A stretch of DNA of 64,000 bases from Skermanella rosea (GTDB taxonomy: Bacteria; Pseudomonadota; Alphaproteobacteria; Azospirillales; Azospirillaceae), in contig NZ_CP086111.1 in assembly GCF_016806835.2 (NCBI RefSeq), forward strand, positions 241,501 to 305,500, read 5' to 3'. Positions 1 to 8,283 of this stretch are shown here, one piece after another (position 1 is the first letter of the stretch; every line of letters starts with the position of its first letter). The notes under the pieces were generated by a model. That model made no database searches. It worked only from the letters and a program-made list of their open reading frames with translations, and was not told where the DNA came from. Both the position numbers and the translations under genes were made by a program.

Positions 1-557
1 GCGCCTTCGCGGTGATCTATGCCGCCGTCGTCGGGTTCCTGCTGCACCGGGAGCTGACCTGGGCCGGCGTGATGGAATCCCTGTACGAGGCCGTGGTGGA
101 TACCGGGCTGATCATGCTGATCATCCTGTTCTCCGGCATGGTCGGCTACGCCATCATCTTCGAGCAGGCGCCGCAGAGCATCGCCGAAGCGATGACCGGG
201 CTGACTCGCGAGCCGATCCTGGTGGTGGCGCTGGTGCTGTTCTTCCTGTTCGTCGCCGGGCTGTTCATCGAGAGCACGGTGCTGGTGCTGCTGCTGACGC
301 CGATCTTCCTGCCGATCGTGACGCCGCTGGGCGTCGATCCCGTGCATTTCGGCATCCTGATGATGACCATCGTCACGCTGGGATCGATGACGCCGCCGGT
401 GGGGGTCGCGATGTACACCGTGTGCAGCCTGCTGGACTGCCCGGTGGAGGAGTACGTGGTCGAATCGCTGCCCTTCATCTTCACGATCCTGCTGCTGGTC
501 GCGGTCCTCGCCTTGTGGCCCGGACTGGTCCTGTTCCTGCCGAACGCCCTGATGTGA
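1..557 (+). CDS. TRAP transporter large permease (DctM-like), 3' part
   Basis: C-terminal part of a TRAP-type secondary transporter membrane subunit; the reading frame is open from the left edge, so the start lies outside the window. About 184 residues are visible, almost entirely hydrophobic, with several membrane-spanning stretches, the GxxxPPVG-like segment GSMTPPVGVAMY and a last helix ending in LFLPNALM. DctM family members are about 425 residues, so more than half is missing. The stop lies 7 bases before uronate isomerase, which suggests one operon and a hexuronate or related sugar acid as substrate; this is inference, since the binding protein is not in view. Confidence 0.85.
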   Translation, partial: AFAVIYAAVVGFLLHRELTWAGVMESLYEAVVDTGLIMLIILFSGMVGYAIIFEQAPQSIAEAMTGLTREPILVVALVLFFLFVAGLFIESTVLVLLLTPIFLPIVTPLGVDPVHFGILMMTIVTLGSMTPPVGVAMYTVCSLLDCPVEEYVVESLPFIFTILLLVAVLALWPGLVLFLPNALM

Positions 558-564
558 GAGCGCC

Positions 565-1977
565 ATGCTGAACGAAGACCGACTGTTCCCGGCCGATCCC
601 GGCACGCGGGCGATCGCCCGCCGGCTCCATGCCGAGGTCCGGGACCTGCCCATCGTCAGCCCGCACGGCCATACCGACCCGGCCTGGTTCGCCCTGGACG
701 AGGCGTTCCCCGACCCCGCCACCCTGCTGGTGGTGCCGGACCATTACCTGCTGCGCATGCTGTACAGCCAGGGCATCCCGCTGGAGAGCCTGGGCGTGCG
801 GCCTCGGGACGGGGCGGCCGGGGTCGGCCCGGTCGAGACGGATCCGCGGCGGATCTGGCGCACGGTGGCCGAGCACTGGCACCTGTACCGGGCGACGCCG
901 ACCCGGCTGTGGTGGGAATATTCGCTGGAGCATGTGTTCGGCGTGACGGAGCGGCTGTCGGCGGCCACCGCCGACGCGATCTACGACCGGATCGCCGAGT
1001 GCCTGGCGAAACCGGAGTTCCGGCCGCGCGCCCTGTTCGAGCGGTTCAACATAGAGGTGCTGGCCACCACGGAATCCCCGCTCGACACGCTGGAGCACCA
1101 CAAGGCGCTCCAATCGTCGGGATGGCGGGGACGGGTGGTGACGACCTTCCGGCCCGATCCCGTGGTCGATCCGGACACCCCGGGCTTCCTCGCCAACCTG
1201 GAGGCGCTGGGCAGGATCACCGGCGAGGACACCCTGGGCTGGAAGGGCTATCTGTCGGCCCTGGCGCGGCGGCGGCGCGACTTCATGGCCTGCGGTGCCA
1301 CCGCGACCGACCACGGCCACCCGACGGCGTTCACCGCGGACCTGCCCCCGGACCAGGCGGCGGCCCTGTTCGAGACCATCGTGTCCGGCAGGGCGACTCC
1401 CGCCCAAGCCGAGCTGTTCCGCGGCCAGATGCTGACCGAGATGGCGCGCATGAGCTTGGAGGACGGGCTGGTCATGCAGATCCATGCCGGCGTCCACCGC
1501 GGCCACAATGACTGGATGCGCCGCACCTTCGGGCCGAACCTGGGCGACGACATCCCGGTCCGGGGCGAGTTCGTCACCGCGCTGAAGCCGCTGCTCGACC
1601 GGTTCGGCAACGAGCGGGACCTCACGGTCATCCTGTTCACGCTGGACGAGACGGTCTATGCGCGCGAACTGGCGCCGCTCGCGGGGCATTATCCCGTCCT
1701 GCGGCTCGGCCCGGCCTGGTGGTTCCACGACAGCCCGGAAGGCATGCGCCGCTACCGCGAGCAGACCACGGAGACGGCGGGCTTCTACAACACCGTGGGC
1801 TTCAACGACGACACAAGGGCCTTCCCGTCGATCCCGGCCCGGCACGACGTCGCCCGCCGGATCGATTGCGCCTATCTGGCCGGCCTGGTGGCCGACCACC
1901 GGCTGGACGAGGACGAGGCGCGGGAGGTGGCGGTCGATCTGGCCTATCGCCTGGCGAAGAAGGCCTACCGGCTGTGA
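565..1977 (+). CDS. uxaC: Uronate (glucuronate/galacturonate) isomerase
   Basis: Interconverts D-glucuronate and D-fructuronate, or D-galacturonate and D-tagaturonate, the first step of intracellular hexuronate breakdown. The 470-residue length fits the amidohydrolase-like UxaC family. The metal-binding motif PHGHTDPAWF lies near residues 33-42, and the conserved end NTVGFNDDTRAFPSIPARHD is present. It starts 7 bases after a TRAP permease gene, so uptake and isomerisation are probably co-transcribed. The tmRNA promoter follows directly. The family assignment is secure; which uronate is the physiological substrate cannot be read from the sequence. Confidence 0.95.
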   Translation: MLNEDRLFPADPGTRAIARRLHAEVRDLPIVSPHGHTDPAWFALDEAFPDPATLLVVPDHYLLRMLYSQGIPLESLGVRPRDGAAGVGPVETDPRRIWRTVAEHWHLYRATPTRLWWEYSLEHVFGVTERLSAATADAIYDRIAECLAKPEFRPRALFERFNIEVLATTESPLDTLEHHKALQSSGWRGRVVTTFRPDPVVDPDTPGFLANLEALGRITGEDTLGWKGYLSALARRRRDFMACGATATDHGHPTAFTADLPPDQAAALFETIVSGRATPAQAELFRGQMLTEMARMSLEDGLVMQIHAGVHRGHNDWMRRTFGPNLGDDIPVRGEFVTALKPLLDRFGNERDLTVILFTLDETVYARELAPLAGHYPVLRLGPAWWFHDSPEGMRRYREQTTETAGFYNTVGFNDDTRAFPSIPARHDVARRIDCAYLAGLVADHRLDEDEAREVAVDLAYRLAKKAYRL

Positions 1978-2000
1978 GGCTGGCCGGTCCCGGGAAGGGC

Positions 2001-2029
2001 TTGCGAATCCCGCCGCCAAGGCTTATCTA
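2001..2029 (+). promoter_or_regulatory. Putative sigma-70 promoter of ssrA
   Basis: TTGCGA (2001-2006), a 17-base spacer and TATCTA (2024-2029) lie just after uxaC and about 7 bases before the estimated 5' end of the tmRNA gene. Position and spacing fit a housekeeping promoter; read by eye only. Confidence 0.6.
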
Positions 2030-2035
2030 GAGGAC

Positions 2036-2437
2036 AGCGTTGCAGGGCGGCCCTCGGGCCGTCCGGGACTGCGATCATATAAGACCTGGCGGACGGGGGC
2101 TGCAATGCCCCCCGCCTCCACCAAAAGACCTCGTGATGAGCGGGGCATGGCCTGCGGGCCATCAGGCCAAACCTCTGCGGAGTGAGGGCTTGTCCGATGG
2201 GGGCGAATTAGGATCGACGTGGGTGAATAAGGGTCGTTTAGACGTTGGGTGAGGTACGCCCGCTGATCCCCTCGGGGAAAGGCTCGTCCGACAACTTGTG
2301 AATGTCGCAAATGACAACCACAATGCTCAGGATCTCCGCGTAGCTGCCTAACGGTGGCCGTGGTGAAACTAGGCGGGGCTGGAATGGCCTAGCAACAGAA
2401 TATTCCCAGGAAGGGCGGGGGCAACCCCGCCCTTTTT
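2036..2437 (+). ncRNA. ssrA: tmRNA, circularly permuted two-piece form
   Basis: Rescues stalled ribosomes by acting first as an alanine tRNA and then as an mRNA for a degradation tag. The two halves are in reversed order. The acceptor piece comes first, with a T-arm-like hairpin around GGGGGCTGCAATGCCCCC and an encoded ACCA end at 2120-2123. The coding piece begins at GGGGGCG (2199-2205), which pairs with CGCCTCC (2113-2119), including the G3.U wobble that identifies alanine tRNA. The tag frame at 2307-2351 reads ANDNHNAQDLRVAA then stop, a typical alphaproteobacterial tag. The segment at about 2124-2198 would be removed in processing. The 5' end is estimated from the promoter. Confidence 0.93.
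2413..2437 (+). terminator. Rho-independent terminator of ssrA
   Basis: Perfect 8-bp stem GGGCGGGG/CCCCGCCC (2413-2420, 2425-2432), GCAA loop, then five T (2433-2437). Clear intrinsic terminator at the end of the tmRNA coding piece. Confidence 0.92.
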
Positions 2438-2578
2438 GCGTATGGGCGAGGGGGAGCGACCGCATCGATGCGGCGGCCTGGCTCACCTGAAACCCCCTGA
2501 CTGATCTGCCATCCCACTGCTAATCCTGCGTCGAAAGTGGTATTTTTACATGTGAAGTTTTGGGGAAGAGCGCGACCG

Positions 2579-2776
2579 ATGAAGTTAGCCGACATAAAGA
2601 AGAGCAACAGCCAATTCATCCAGGAACTGCAAGCCGCCAGAGCGGTCGCGTCTTCGGAAGTCCATGTCAATTCGGGTGTCCGCACGGCAGCCGACGTATC
2701 GGCCATCATCAACAACCGTATAACCGAAAAGCCGGACTGGGAGACTCTTTACCAGTACGCTACGAAATTCGATTGA
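2579..2776 (+). CDS. Small hypothetical protein, first gene of a coupled pair
   Basis: A 65-residue soluble protein I do not recognise, beginning MKLADIKKSNSQFIQEL and ending TLYQYATKFD. The ATG at 2579 is preferred to an in-frame GTG at 2537 because GGGGAAGA lies about ten bases upstream. No signal peptide, membrane segment or cysteine is seen. Its stop overlaps the ATG of the next gene by one base (TGATG), so the two are probably translationally coupled. It lies just beyond the tmRNA terminator in DNA visibly less GC-rich than the flanking operons, which suggests accessory origin. Size and coupling would fit a toxin-antitoxin or immunity partner, but nothing in the sequence proves that. Confidence 0.6.
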   Translation: MKLADIKKSNSQFIQELQAARAVASSEVHVNSGVRTAADVSAIINNRITEKPDWETLYQYATKFD

Positions 2777-3348
2777 TGCGGGACCCGGACCTTTTGCCGG
2801 TGGAAGTTCAGGACAAGCTGGCGGTCCTGTTCTGTGAAGCCGTCTCTTCCATAGCGGAGGAGAACGGGTTGCCCGACACCCTGATCGACGTTTCAAGCAG
2901 CGAGCTGTCCCTTGCGTTGAGCGAGGCTCGCAAGGATCTGATGATCATGTTGGCGCGCCGCGTTACCCTGACGTCCAAGTCTGGCGGGCCGGATAGGTTC
3001 GACGGGCTGTCGATCGGAAAGCTGGCTGGAATACTCGTATTCCGGCTTTCACGGTATCGCATCGTTCATGTGAATACGTCGGGCATCAATCCGACGGACG
3101 TGAGGGCGATGAAGCTGTCCAGCAAGCTCCAGGAGTTGGCGGCGCTCAGGTTCGCATCCGAAACGATCCTCAAGGTTCATCCACTGGTCTGGCATCCCGA
3201 GTTACTTTACGTCCTGTCGCGACGCCACATCAATCAGGAGATGCTTGGCGTGACCTTCGACGTCATTGCAACTCACTGCCCGAAATTGGCTACGGCGTCT
3301 CCCCTGGACATGCCTCCATTCGACAAATACTATAAGCGTGCTTCCTGA
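2776..3348 (+). CDS. Hypothetical protein, second gene of a coupled pair
   Basis: A 190-residue, probably cytoplasmic protein with no family I can name. It starts at the ATG that overlaps the stop of the 65-residue gene by one base; the open frame upstream of that point is only a shadow of the first gene. The N-terminal half is acidic and helical, the middle has the hydrophobic stretch GKLAGILVFRLSRYRIVHVN, and the C-terminal part has AALRFASETIL and LLYVLSRRHIN. No nuclease, kinase or DNA-binding motif is obvious. Codon use is less GC-biased than in the cbb genes. Fixed pairing with the small upstream gene suggests joint function. Confidence 0.6.
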   Translation: MRDPDLLPVEVQDKLAVLFCEAVSSIAEENGLPDTLIDVSSSELSLALSEARKDLMIMLARRVTLTSKSGGPDRFDGLSIGKLAGILVFRLSRYRIVHVNTSGINPTDVRAMKLSSKLQELAALRFASETILKVHPLVWHPELLYVLSRRHINQEMLGVTFDVIATHCPKLATASPLDMPPFDKYYKRAS

Positions 3349-3445
3349 GGCGGAGTTCGGTCGGTGTCGGTTCTTGGGGAAAGAGCCGTGATCCCTAGAG
3401 CTGTACACGATCAGGTCGATCCGCCCGAGACAGCTGATCCGATGC

Positions 3446-3529
3446 GTTGCGCCGTGGGCGCAACCTACGACCGTCGGCCCGCATCACCTCCGTCCTGCAT
3501 CGAGCCGTAGGTTGGGCCCATGGCGCAAC
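3446..3529. repeat. REP-like imperfect inverted repeat
   Basis: Two 24-base arms (3446-3469 and 3506-3529) are inverted copies differing at two positions; the right arm begins CGTAGGTTGGGCCCATGGCG. About 36 bases separate them. The motif CGTAGGTTGG resembles palindromic interspersed repeats common in proteobacterial genomes. The gap between the 190-residue gene (ends 3348) and the DUF4926 gene (3595) holds nothing else I can recognise. Confidence 0.7.
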
Positions 3530-3594
3530 ACGGTGCAGCGAGTGGAACGGCAGGCTGCGAGGACCGGAGCGGTTCAACCTGATCGGGGACCGCT

Positions 3595-3819
3595 CTAAGC
3601 CACCATCCTTGCATGGGGGATTTCCCTATCGCCTACTGCCCTGACTGCGTGGTCGGGAACAGTCACGACGGAGATGGTTTCGCCCGTCAGTGTGGCAAAT
3701 TCGACTTCATAACCAACTCCGCCAGCATGGACCATCACGATGCAGCCCACATCACCGGCTTGCAGTCCTTCCTCGGGAAGGTCCTTGGTCAAAACGACGG
3801 GGTCGAGTTCCTTGATCAT
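3595..3819 (-). CDS. DUF4926 domain protein
   Basis: A 74-residue protein matching the DUF4926 pattern: an acidic start with a valine-rich strand (DPVVLTKDLPEEGLQAGDVG), then a small beta-rich domain with VMVHAGGVGYEVEFATLTGE. Function is unknown; such proteins often sit next to DUF6883 genes. Its ATG (3819-3817) overlaps the original stop of the upstream DUF6883 frame (3818-3816) in an ATGA arrangement, showing the two were one translational unit. That partner is now interrupted, so this gene may be an orphan. The domain call is from memory of the family pattern, not a search. Confidence 0.7.
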   Translation of the reverse strand: MIKELDPVVLTKDLPEEGLQAGDVGCIVMVHAGGVGYEVEFATLTGETISVVTVPDHAVRAVGDREIPHARMVA

Positions 3820-4166
3820 CGCTGACCTCCACGTGTCGGATAGGCTGTCACCAGTCCGGGGATGATTGTACATCTTGCGACGAACCAAGCCACTTTAACC
3901 TGCTGATTTCTTTAATCGGGCGGAAGCAACGGCCCCTCAACGACATATTTGGTGCCGAACTCCGATGAGGTTGCCGAAATAAAGTCACTCGTACTCAGGT
4001 GGAGGAGCAATGCGTCCCTGAAGATGCTCGATGAGTCGGCTCGAAAGCCAAAGCTACGGAAGTAGGCAGATTTGTTGCGCCCTGTCGGGTGGTTTTCGGA
4101 TAGCAGATCTCCTTTGATCTTGCTCTCCTCGACTACCGCCAGATGGGAGTTCGGCACAGTGTCCAT
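3816..4166 (-). pseudogene. DUF6883 domain gene interrupted by an in-frame stop
   Basis: The frame from ATG 4166 gives the DUF6883 opening (PNSHLAVVEESKIKGDLLSE) and core (EFGTKYVVEGPLLPPD), then meets TAA at 3914-3912. Without any frameshift the same frame continues RNQQVKVAWFV and PGLVTAYP to a TGA at 3818-3816, which restores the conserved family end (usually D-G-R-N, a V-W strand, then LVTAYP). The TAA therefore replaces what is normally a glycine codon, a simple nonsense change. A product stopping at the TAA would be 84 residues and would lack the last beta strands. Either a recent pseudogene or a truncated protein. Function of the family is unknown. Confidence 0.7.
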
Positions 4167-4257
4167 GGCGTGCGCTCGGCACCTGCAATATCGATCGGGG
4201 AGCGTCACTCCTGCATTCGGACCAACCGTCAAGTCAAAGCCTTTCGCGCCTCCCCCC

Positions 4258-5304
4258 TCACGCCGCGGCCATATAACTCTCCGCCACCCGCTCCATCGTC
4301 ATCGGCCTGATCCTGGATGCTTGGCCGGCGCTGCCGAACGCCTCGAACCGGGCGCGGCAGAGGTCGCTGGCGGCGGTCAATGCTGCGGCGAAGAATTTGC
4401 GGGGGTCGAACTCGTCGGGCTGCTGGGACAGCAGGCGGCGGACCGCGCCGGTCATGGCGAGGCGGATGTCGGTGTCGATGTTGACCTTGCGGACACCGTA
4501 GCGGATGCCCTTCCGGATCTCCTCGACCGGGACGCCGTAGGTCTCCTTGATCTCGCCGCCATGCTCGCGGATGACGTCCAGCCATTCCTGCGGCACGGAG
4601 GAGGAGCCGTGCATCACCAGGTGGGTGTTGGGCAGGCGGGCGTGGATCTCCCGGATGCGGTCGATCGCCAGGATGTCGCCGGTCGGGCGGCGGGAGAACT
4701 TGTAGGCGCCGTGGCTGGTGCCGATCGCGATCGCCAGCGCGTCCACTCCCGTGGCCTGGACGAAGTCCGCCGCCTGGTCGGGGTCGGTCAGCAGCTGGTC
4801 GCGGCCCAGCGTGCCCTCGGCGCCGGAGCCGTCCTCCTCCCCGGCCTGGCCGGTCTCCAGCGATCCCAGGCAGCCCAGCTCGCCCTCGACCGAGACGCCG
4901 ACGGGGTGCGCCATCTCCACCACCCGCCGGGTCACCCGGACATTGTATTCGAAGCTGGCCGGCGTCTTCATGTCCTCCCGCAGGGAGCCGTCCATCATGA
5001 CGCTGGTGAAGCCGGATCGGATCGAGCGCTGGCACACCGCCGGGCTGGCGCCGTGGTCCTGGTGCAGCACGATCGGGATGTGCGGCCAGGTCTCGACCGC
5101 GGCCTCCACCATATGGCGCAGGAAGGCCTCGCCGGTATATTTGCGGGCGCCCGCCGAGGCCTGGAGGATCACCGGGCTGTCGCAGGCGTCGGCCGCCAGC
5201 ATGATCGCGCGGATCTGCTCCATGTTGTTGATGTTGAAGGCGGGCAGGCCGTAGCCGTGTTCGGCGGCGTGGTCCAGCAACTGGCGCATCGCGACGAGAG
5301 CCAT
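4258..5304 (-). CDS. cbbA: Fructose-bisphosphate aldolase, class II (Calvin subtype)
   Basis: Condenses dihydroxyacetone phosphate with glyceraldehyde 3-phosphate, or with erythrose 4-phosphate, in the regenerative half of the Calvin cycle. The 348 residues match the class II zinc aldolase of cbb operons: an N-terminal [12 protein letters not shown], the zinc and catalytic region VLHQDHGAS, an ELGCLG glutamate segment, and the second zinc and phosphate site [12 protein letters not shown]. Last gene of the minus-strand cbb operon, 31 bases after cbbT, with a GGAGGAAACC-type ribosome site. The nearest upstream neighbours are accessory genes, so the operon ends here. Confidence 0.95.
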   Translation of the reverse strand: MALVAMRQLLDHAAEHGYGLPAFNINNMEQIRAIMLAADACDSPVILQASAGARKYTGEAFLRHMVEAAVETWPHIPIVLHQDHGASPAVCQRSIRSGFTSVMMDGSLREDMKTPASFEYNVRVTRRVVEMAHPVGVSVEGELGCLGSLETGQAGEEDGSGAEGTLGRDQLLTDPDQAADFVQATGVDALAIAIGTSHGAYKFSRRPTGDILAIDRIREIHARLPNTHLVMHGSSSVPQEWLDVIREHGGEIKETYGVPVEEIRKGIRYGVRKVNIDTDIRLAMTGAVRRLLSQQPDEFDPRKFFAAALTAASDLCRARFEAFGSAGQASRIRPMTMERVAESYMAAA

Positions 5305-5335
5305 GGTTTCCTCCGGGGGATCTTCTGTTTTCGAT

Positions 5336-7366
5336 TTATCGGAGCAGCGCGCGGGCGGTTTCGGCGACGCGCTCGGGCGTCAGCCCGAAGAAGGGGAACA
5401 GTGCCTCCGCCGGGGCGGATTCGCCGAAGCGGTCGATGCCGACGACGGCGCCGTCCGGCCCGACATATTTCCACCAGCCGTCGGTGCGGCCGGCCTCGAC
5501 CGCGAGCCGGGGGACGTCGCTCCCCAGCACGGCCCTGCGGTAGCCGGCGTCCTGACGGTCGAACACCGTGGTGGACGGCATCGACACCATCCGCGCCGCG
5601 ATGCCGTCGGCTGCCAGCAGGTCGCGCGCGGCCAAGGCGAGGGGAACCTCGGACCCGGTCGCGATCAGGACCAGTTCCGGCGTCCCCGCGTCGGGTTCGG
5701 CCAGGACATAGCCGCCCCGCGCCGCCGCCCGGCCCCGGTCGGCGCCGCCCGGCTGGGCGGGCAGGTTCTGGCGGGACAGCAGCAGGCTGGTCGGGCCGTC
5801 GCGCCGCTCCACGGCGGCGCGCCAGGCGACTGCGGTTTCCAGCGCGTCGCACGGGCGCCAGACATCCATGTTCGGGATCAGGCGGAGGCTGGCCGCGTGC
5901 TCGATCGGCTGGTGGGTCGGGCCATCCTCGCCCAGGCCGATGCTGTCATGGGTGAAGACCTGGATCGTGCCCAGCCCCATCAGCGCCGACAGGCGGAGCG
6001 CGTTCCTGGAATAGTCGGAGAACACCAGGAAGGTGCCGCCGAACGGAATATGGCCGCCATGCAGGGCGATGCCGTTGACGATGGCGGTCATGCCGAACTC
6101 GCGCACGCCGTAATGGACGTAGTTGCCGCCGCCGGTGCCCAAGACGGTCCGGCAGGCCGGCCAGTTCGTCAGGTTGGAGCCGGTCAGGTCGGCGGAGCCG
6201 CCGAGCAGTTCGGGCAGCAGGGGGGCCAGCGCCTCGATGGCGCGCTGGGACGATTTGCGGGTCGCCGCGGTCTGGGCCGCTTCCGCCGTGGCGGCGATGA
6301 AACCTTCGGCACGCTCGGCGAAATCGTCCGGCAGCCGGCCGGCGATGCGGCGGGTGAATTCGGCGGCGAGGTCGGGGTGCTCGGCGGCATAGGCGTCGAA
6401 GCGCCGCTGCCAGTCCTGCCGGAGCTTGGCGCCGCGCGCACGGGCGTCCCAGGCGTCGCGGATTTCGGCGGGGATCTCGAAGGCGGGATAGGGCCAGCCG
6501 AGGGCCTGTCGGGTGGCGGCGGTCTCGTCGGCGCCGAGGGGTGCCCCGTGGACGTCGTGGGTTCCCGCCTTCTTCGGGGCGCCCCAGCCGATCACCGTCT
6601 TGCAGCAAACCAGGACGGGCTTGCCGTCGGGAGCCAAGGCCCGGGCGAAGGCGTCGTCCAGGGCGGCGGCATCGTGGCCGTCCACGTCGCGGATCACGCG
6701 CCAGCCATAGGCTTCGAACCGGGCCGGGGTATCGTCGGTGAACCAGCCCTGGACGTGCCCGTCGATCGAGATGCCGTTGTCGTCGTAGAGGACGACCAGC
6801 TTCTCCAGCCCCAGCGTGCCGGCCAGCGAGCAGGCCTCGTGGGAGATGCCCTCCATCAGGCAGCCGTCGCCGACGAAGACGAAGGTTCGGTGGTCGACGA
6901 TCGCGTGGCCGGGGCGGTTGAATTCGTCGGCGAGCAGCCGTTCGGCCAGCGCCATGCCGACCGCGTTGCAGATCCCCTGGCCGAGCGGGCCGGTGGTGGT
7001 CTCCACGCCGGGCGTGATCCCCCATTCCGGATGGCCGGGGGTGCGGGAATGGAGCTGGCGGAAAGCCTTCAGCTCATCGAGCGGGAGGTCGTAGCCGGTC
7101 AGGTGCAGCAGCCCGTAGAGCAGCATGGAGCCGTGGCCGTTGGACAGCACGAAGCGGTCGCGGTCGGGCCAGCGCGGGTCGGCGGGATCATGGCGGAGGT
7201 GGCGGTTCCACAGGGTCTCCGCGATGTCGGCCATGCCCATGGGCATGCCGGGGTGGCCGGACCTGGCCTTCTCCACCGCGTCGATCGCGAGCATGCGGAG
7301 CGCGTTCGCCAGGGTGCGTCGGTCCGTCGCCGGGGCCTGGGCCTCGGCGGTCAGCGTCTCAGTCAT
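5336..7366 (-). CDS. cbbT: Transketolase
   Basis: Thiamine diphosphate enzyme that moves two-carbon units between sugar phosphates to regenerate ribulose 5-phosphate. The 676-residue length is standard. The N-terminal domain holds [12 protein letters not shown], the substrate motif [11 protein letters not shown] and the ThDP/Mg motif [13 protein letters not shown] followed by YDDNGIS. The middle domain has the catalytic [11 protein letters not shown] and the [16 protein letters not shown] stretch. It lies in the cbb operon between cbbP and cbbA. No phosphoglycerate kinase or glyceraldehyde phosphate dehydrogenase gene is present here, so those steps rely on genes elsewhere. Confidence 0.96.
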   Translation of the reverse strand: MTETLTAEAQAPATDRRTLANALRMLAIDAVEKARSGHPGMPMGMADIAETLWNRHLRHDPADPRWPDRDRFVLSNGHGSMLLYGLLHLTGYDLPLDELKAFRQLHSRTPGHPEWGITPGVETTTGPLGQGICNAVGMALAERLLADEFNRPGHAIVDHRTFVFVGDGCLMEGISHEACSLAGTLGLEKLVVLYDDNGISIDGHVQGWFTDDTPARFEAYGWRVIRDVDGHDAAALDDAFARALAPDGKPVLVCCKTVIGWGAPKKAGTHDVHGAPLGADETAATRQALGWPYPAFEIPAEIRDAWDARARGAKLRQDWQRRFDAYAAEHPDLAAEFTRRIAGRLPDDFAERAEGFIAATAEAAQTAATRKSSQRAIEALAPLLPELLGGSADLTGSNLTNWPACRTVLGTGGGNYVHYGVREFGMTAIVNGIALHGGHIPFGGTFLVFSDYSRNALRLSALMGLGTIQVFTHDSIGLGEDGPTHQPIEHAASLRLIPNMDVWRPCDALETAVAWRAAVERRDGPTSLLLSRQNLPAQPGGADRGRAAARGGYVLAEPDAGTPELVLIATGSEVPLALAARDLLAADGIAARMVSMPSTTVFDRQDAGYRRAVLGSDVPRLAVEAGRTDGWWKYVGPDGAVVGIDRFGESAPAEALFPFFGLTPERVAETARALLR

Positions 7367-7403
7367 CGCGTTTCCTCCGCGGGCGTTTTTACGATTGCCC
7401 TTT

Positions 7404-8279
7404 TCAGTGGGCCTTCTTCTTGCGATCCATCAGCTGCCAGATCAGCGGCGTGATGATCAGCTGCATGGCGAGCGCCATCTTGCCGCCGGGGCAGACGATG
7501 GTGTTGGGCCGGGACATGAAGCTGTCCTTCAGCATCGACAGCAGGTAGGGGAAGTCGATGCCCCGCGGGTTGCGGAACCGGATCACCAGCATGCTCTCGT
7601 CGGCGCTGGGGATGTCGCGGGCGATGAAGGGGTTGGACGTGTCCACCGTCGGCACCCGCTGGAAATTGATGTCGGTCAGGCTGAACTGCGGGCAGATGTA
7701 GTTCACGTAGTCGGGCATCCGCCGCAGGATCGTGTCGACGATCGCCTCCTGGCTATGGCCGCGCGAGATCTTGTCCCGGTGGAGCTTCTGAATCCATTCC
7801 AGGTTGATGATCGGCACGACGCCGATCAGCAGGTCGGCATGGCGGGCGGCGTCCACCGTCTCGGTCTTCACGGCACCGTGCAGCCCTTCGTAGAACAGCA
7901 GGTCGGTCGGCTCGGGCAGGGGCTCCCACGGGGTGAAGGTGCCGGGCTCCTGGCCGTAGGGAGCCGCCTCCTCCGCGTTGTGCAGGTATTTGCGGGTCGT
8001 CCCGGTGCCGGTCTCGCCGTAGCCCTGGAACAGCGCCTCGACCTCCTCGAACAGGTTCGCCTCGGGGCCGAAATGGCTGAAGCTGGTCAGTCCCTGGCGC
8101 TGGGCCTCGGCGAGGCGCTGGCGCATCTCGGCGCGGTCGTAGCGGTGATAGGCGTCACCCTCGATGATCGCGGCGGTGATCTGCTCCCGGCGGAAGATCT
8201 GCTGGAAGGTGTGGCGGACCGTGGTGGTGCCGGCGCCCGACGATCCGGTGATGGCGATGATGGGATGCTTGACGGACAT
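7404..8279 (-). CDS. cbbP: Phosphoribulokinase
   Basis: Phosphorylates ribulose 5-phosphate to ribulose 1,5-bisphosphate, a step specific to the Calvin cycle. The 291-residue bacterial form has the P-loop GSSGAGTTT (residues 12-20), the catalytic region [10 protein letters not shown], and the conserved [11 protein letters not shown]. Bacterial enzymes of this type are octameric and usually activated by NADH; that is family knowledge. It starts 4 bases after cbbF on the minus strand, indicating tight co-translation. Its presence with cbbL/S shows the operon is a real carbon fixation unit, not a RuBisCO-like salvage locus. Confidence 0.97.
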   Translation of the reverse strand: MSVKHPIIAITGSSGAGTTTVRHTFQQIFRREQITAAIIEGDAYHRYDRAEMRQRLAEAQRQGLTSFSHFGPEANLFEEVEALFQGYGETGTGTTRKYLHNAEEAAPYGQEPGTFTPWEPLPEPTDLLFYEGLHGAVKTETVDAARHADLLIGVVPIINLEWIQKLHRDKISRGHSQEAIVDTILRRMPDYVNYICPQFSLTDINFQRVPTVDTSNPFIARDIPSADESMLVIRFRNPRGIDFPYLLSMLKDSFMSRPNTIVCPGGKMALAMQLIITPLIWQLMDRKKKAH

Positions 8280-8283
8280 GGGA

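Noticed and set aside
481-2019. 512-codon open frame antisense to uxaC
   Set aside because: Arg/Pro/Gly-rich with no domain; a high-GC antisense shadow of a confidently identified gene. The same applies to long frames antisense to cbbT, cbbA, ribB, glyA, ccoI and the kinases.
2124-4257. Genomic island with attachment-site duplication at ssrA
   Set aside because: I looked for a second copy of the acceptor end (GCCTCCACCA) or terminator downstream up to cbbA and found none, and no integrase is present. Accessory origin is only suggested by composition and unusual genes.
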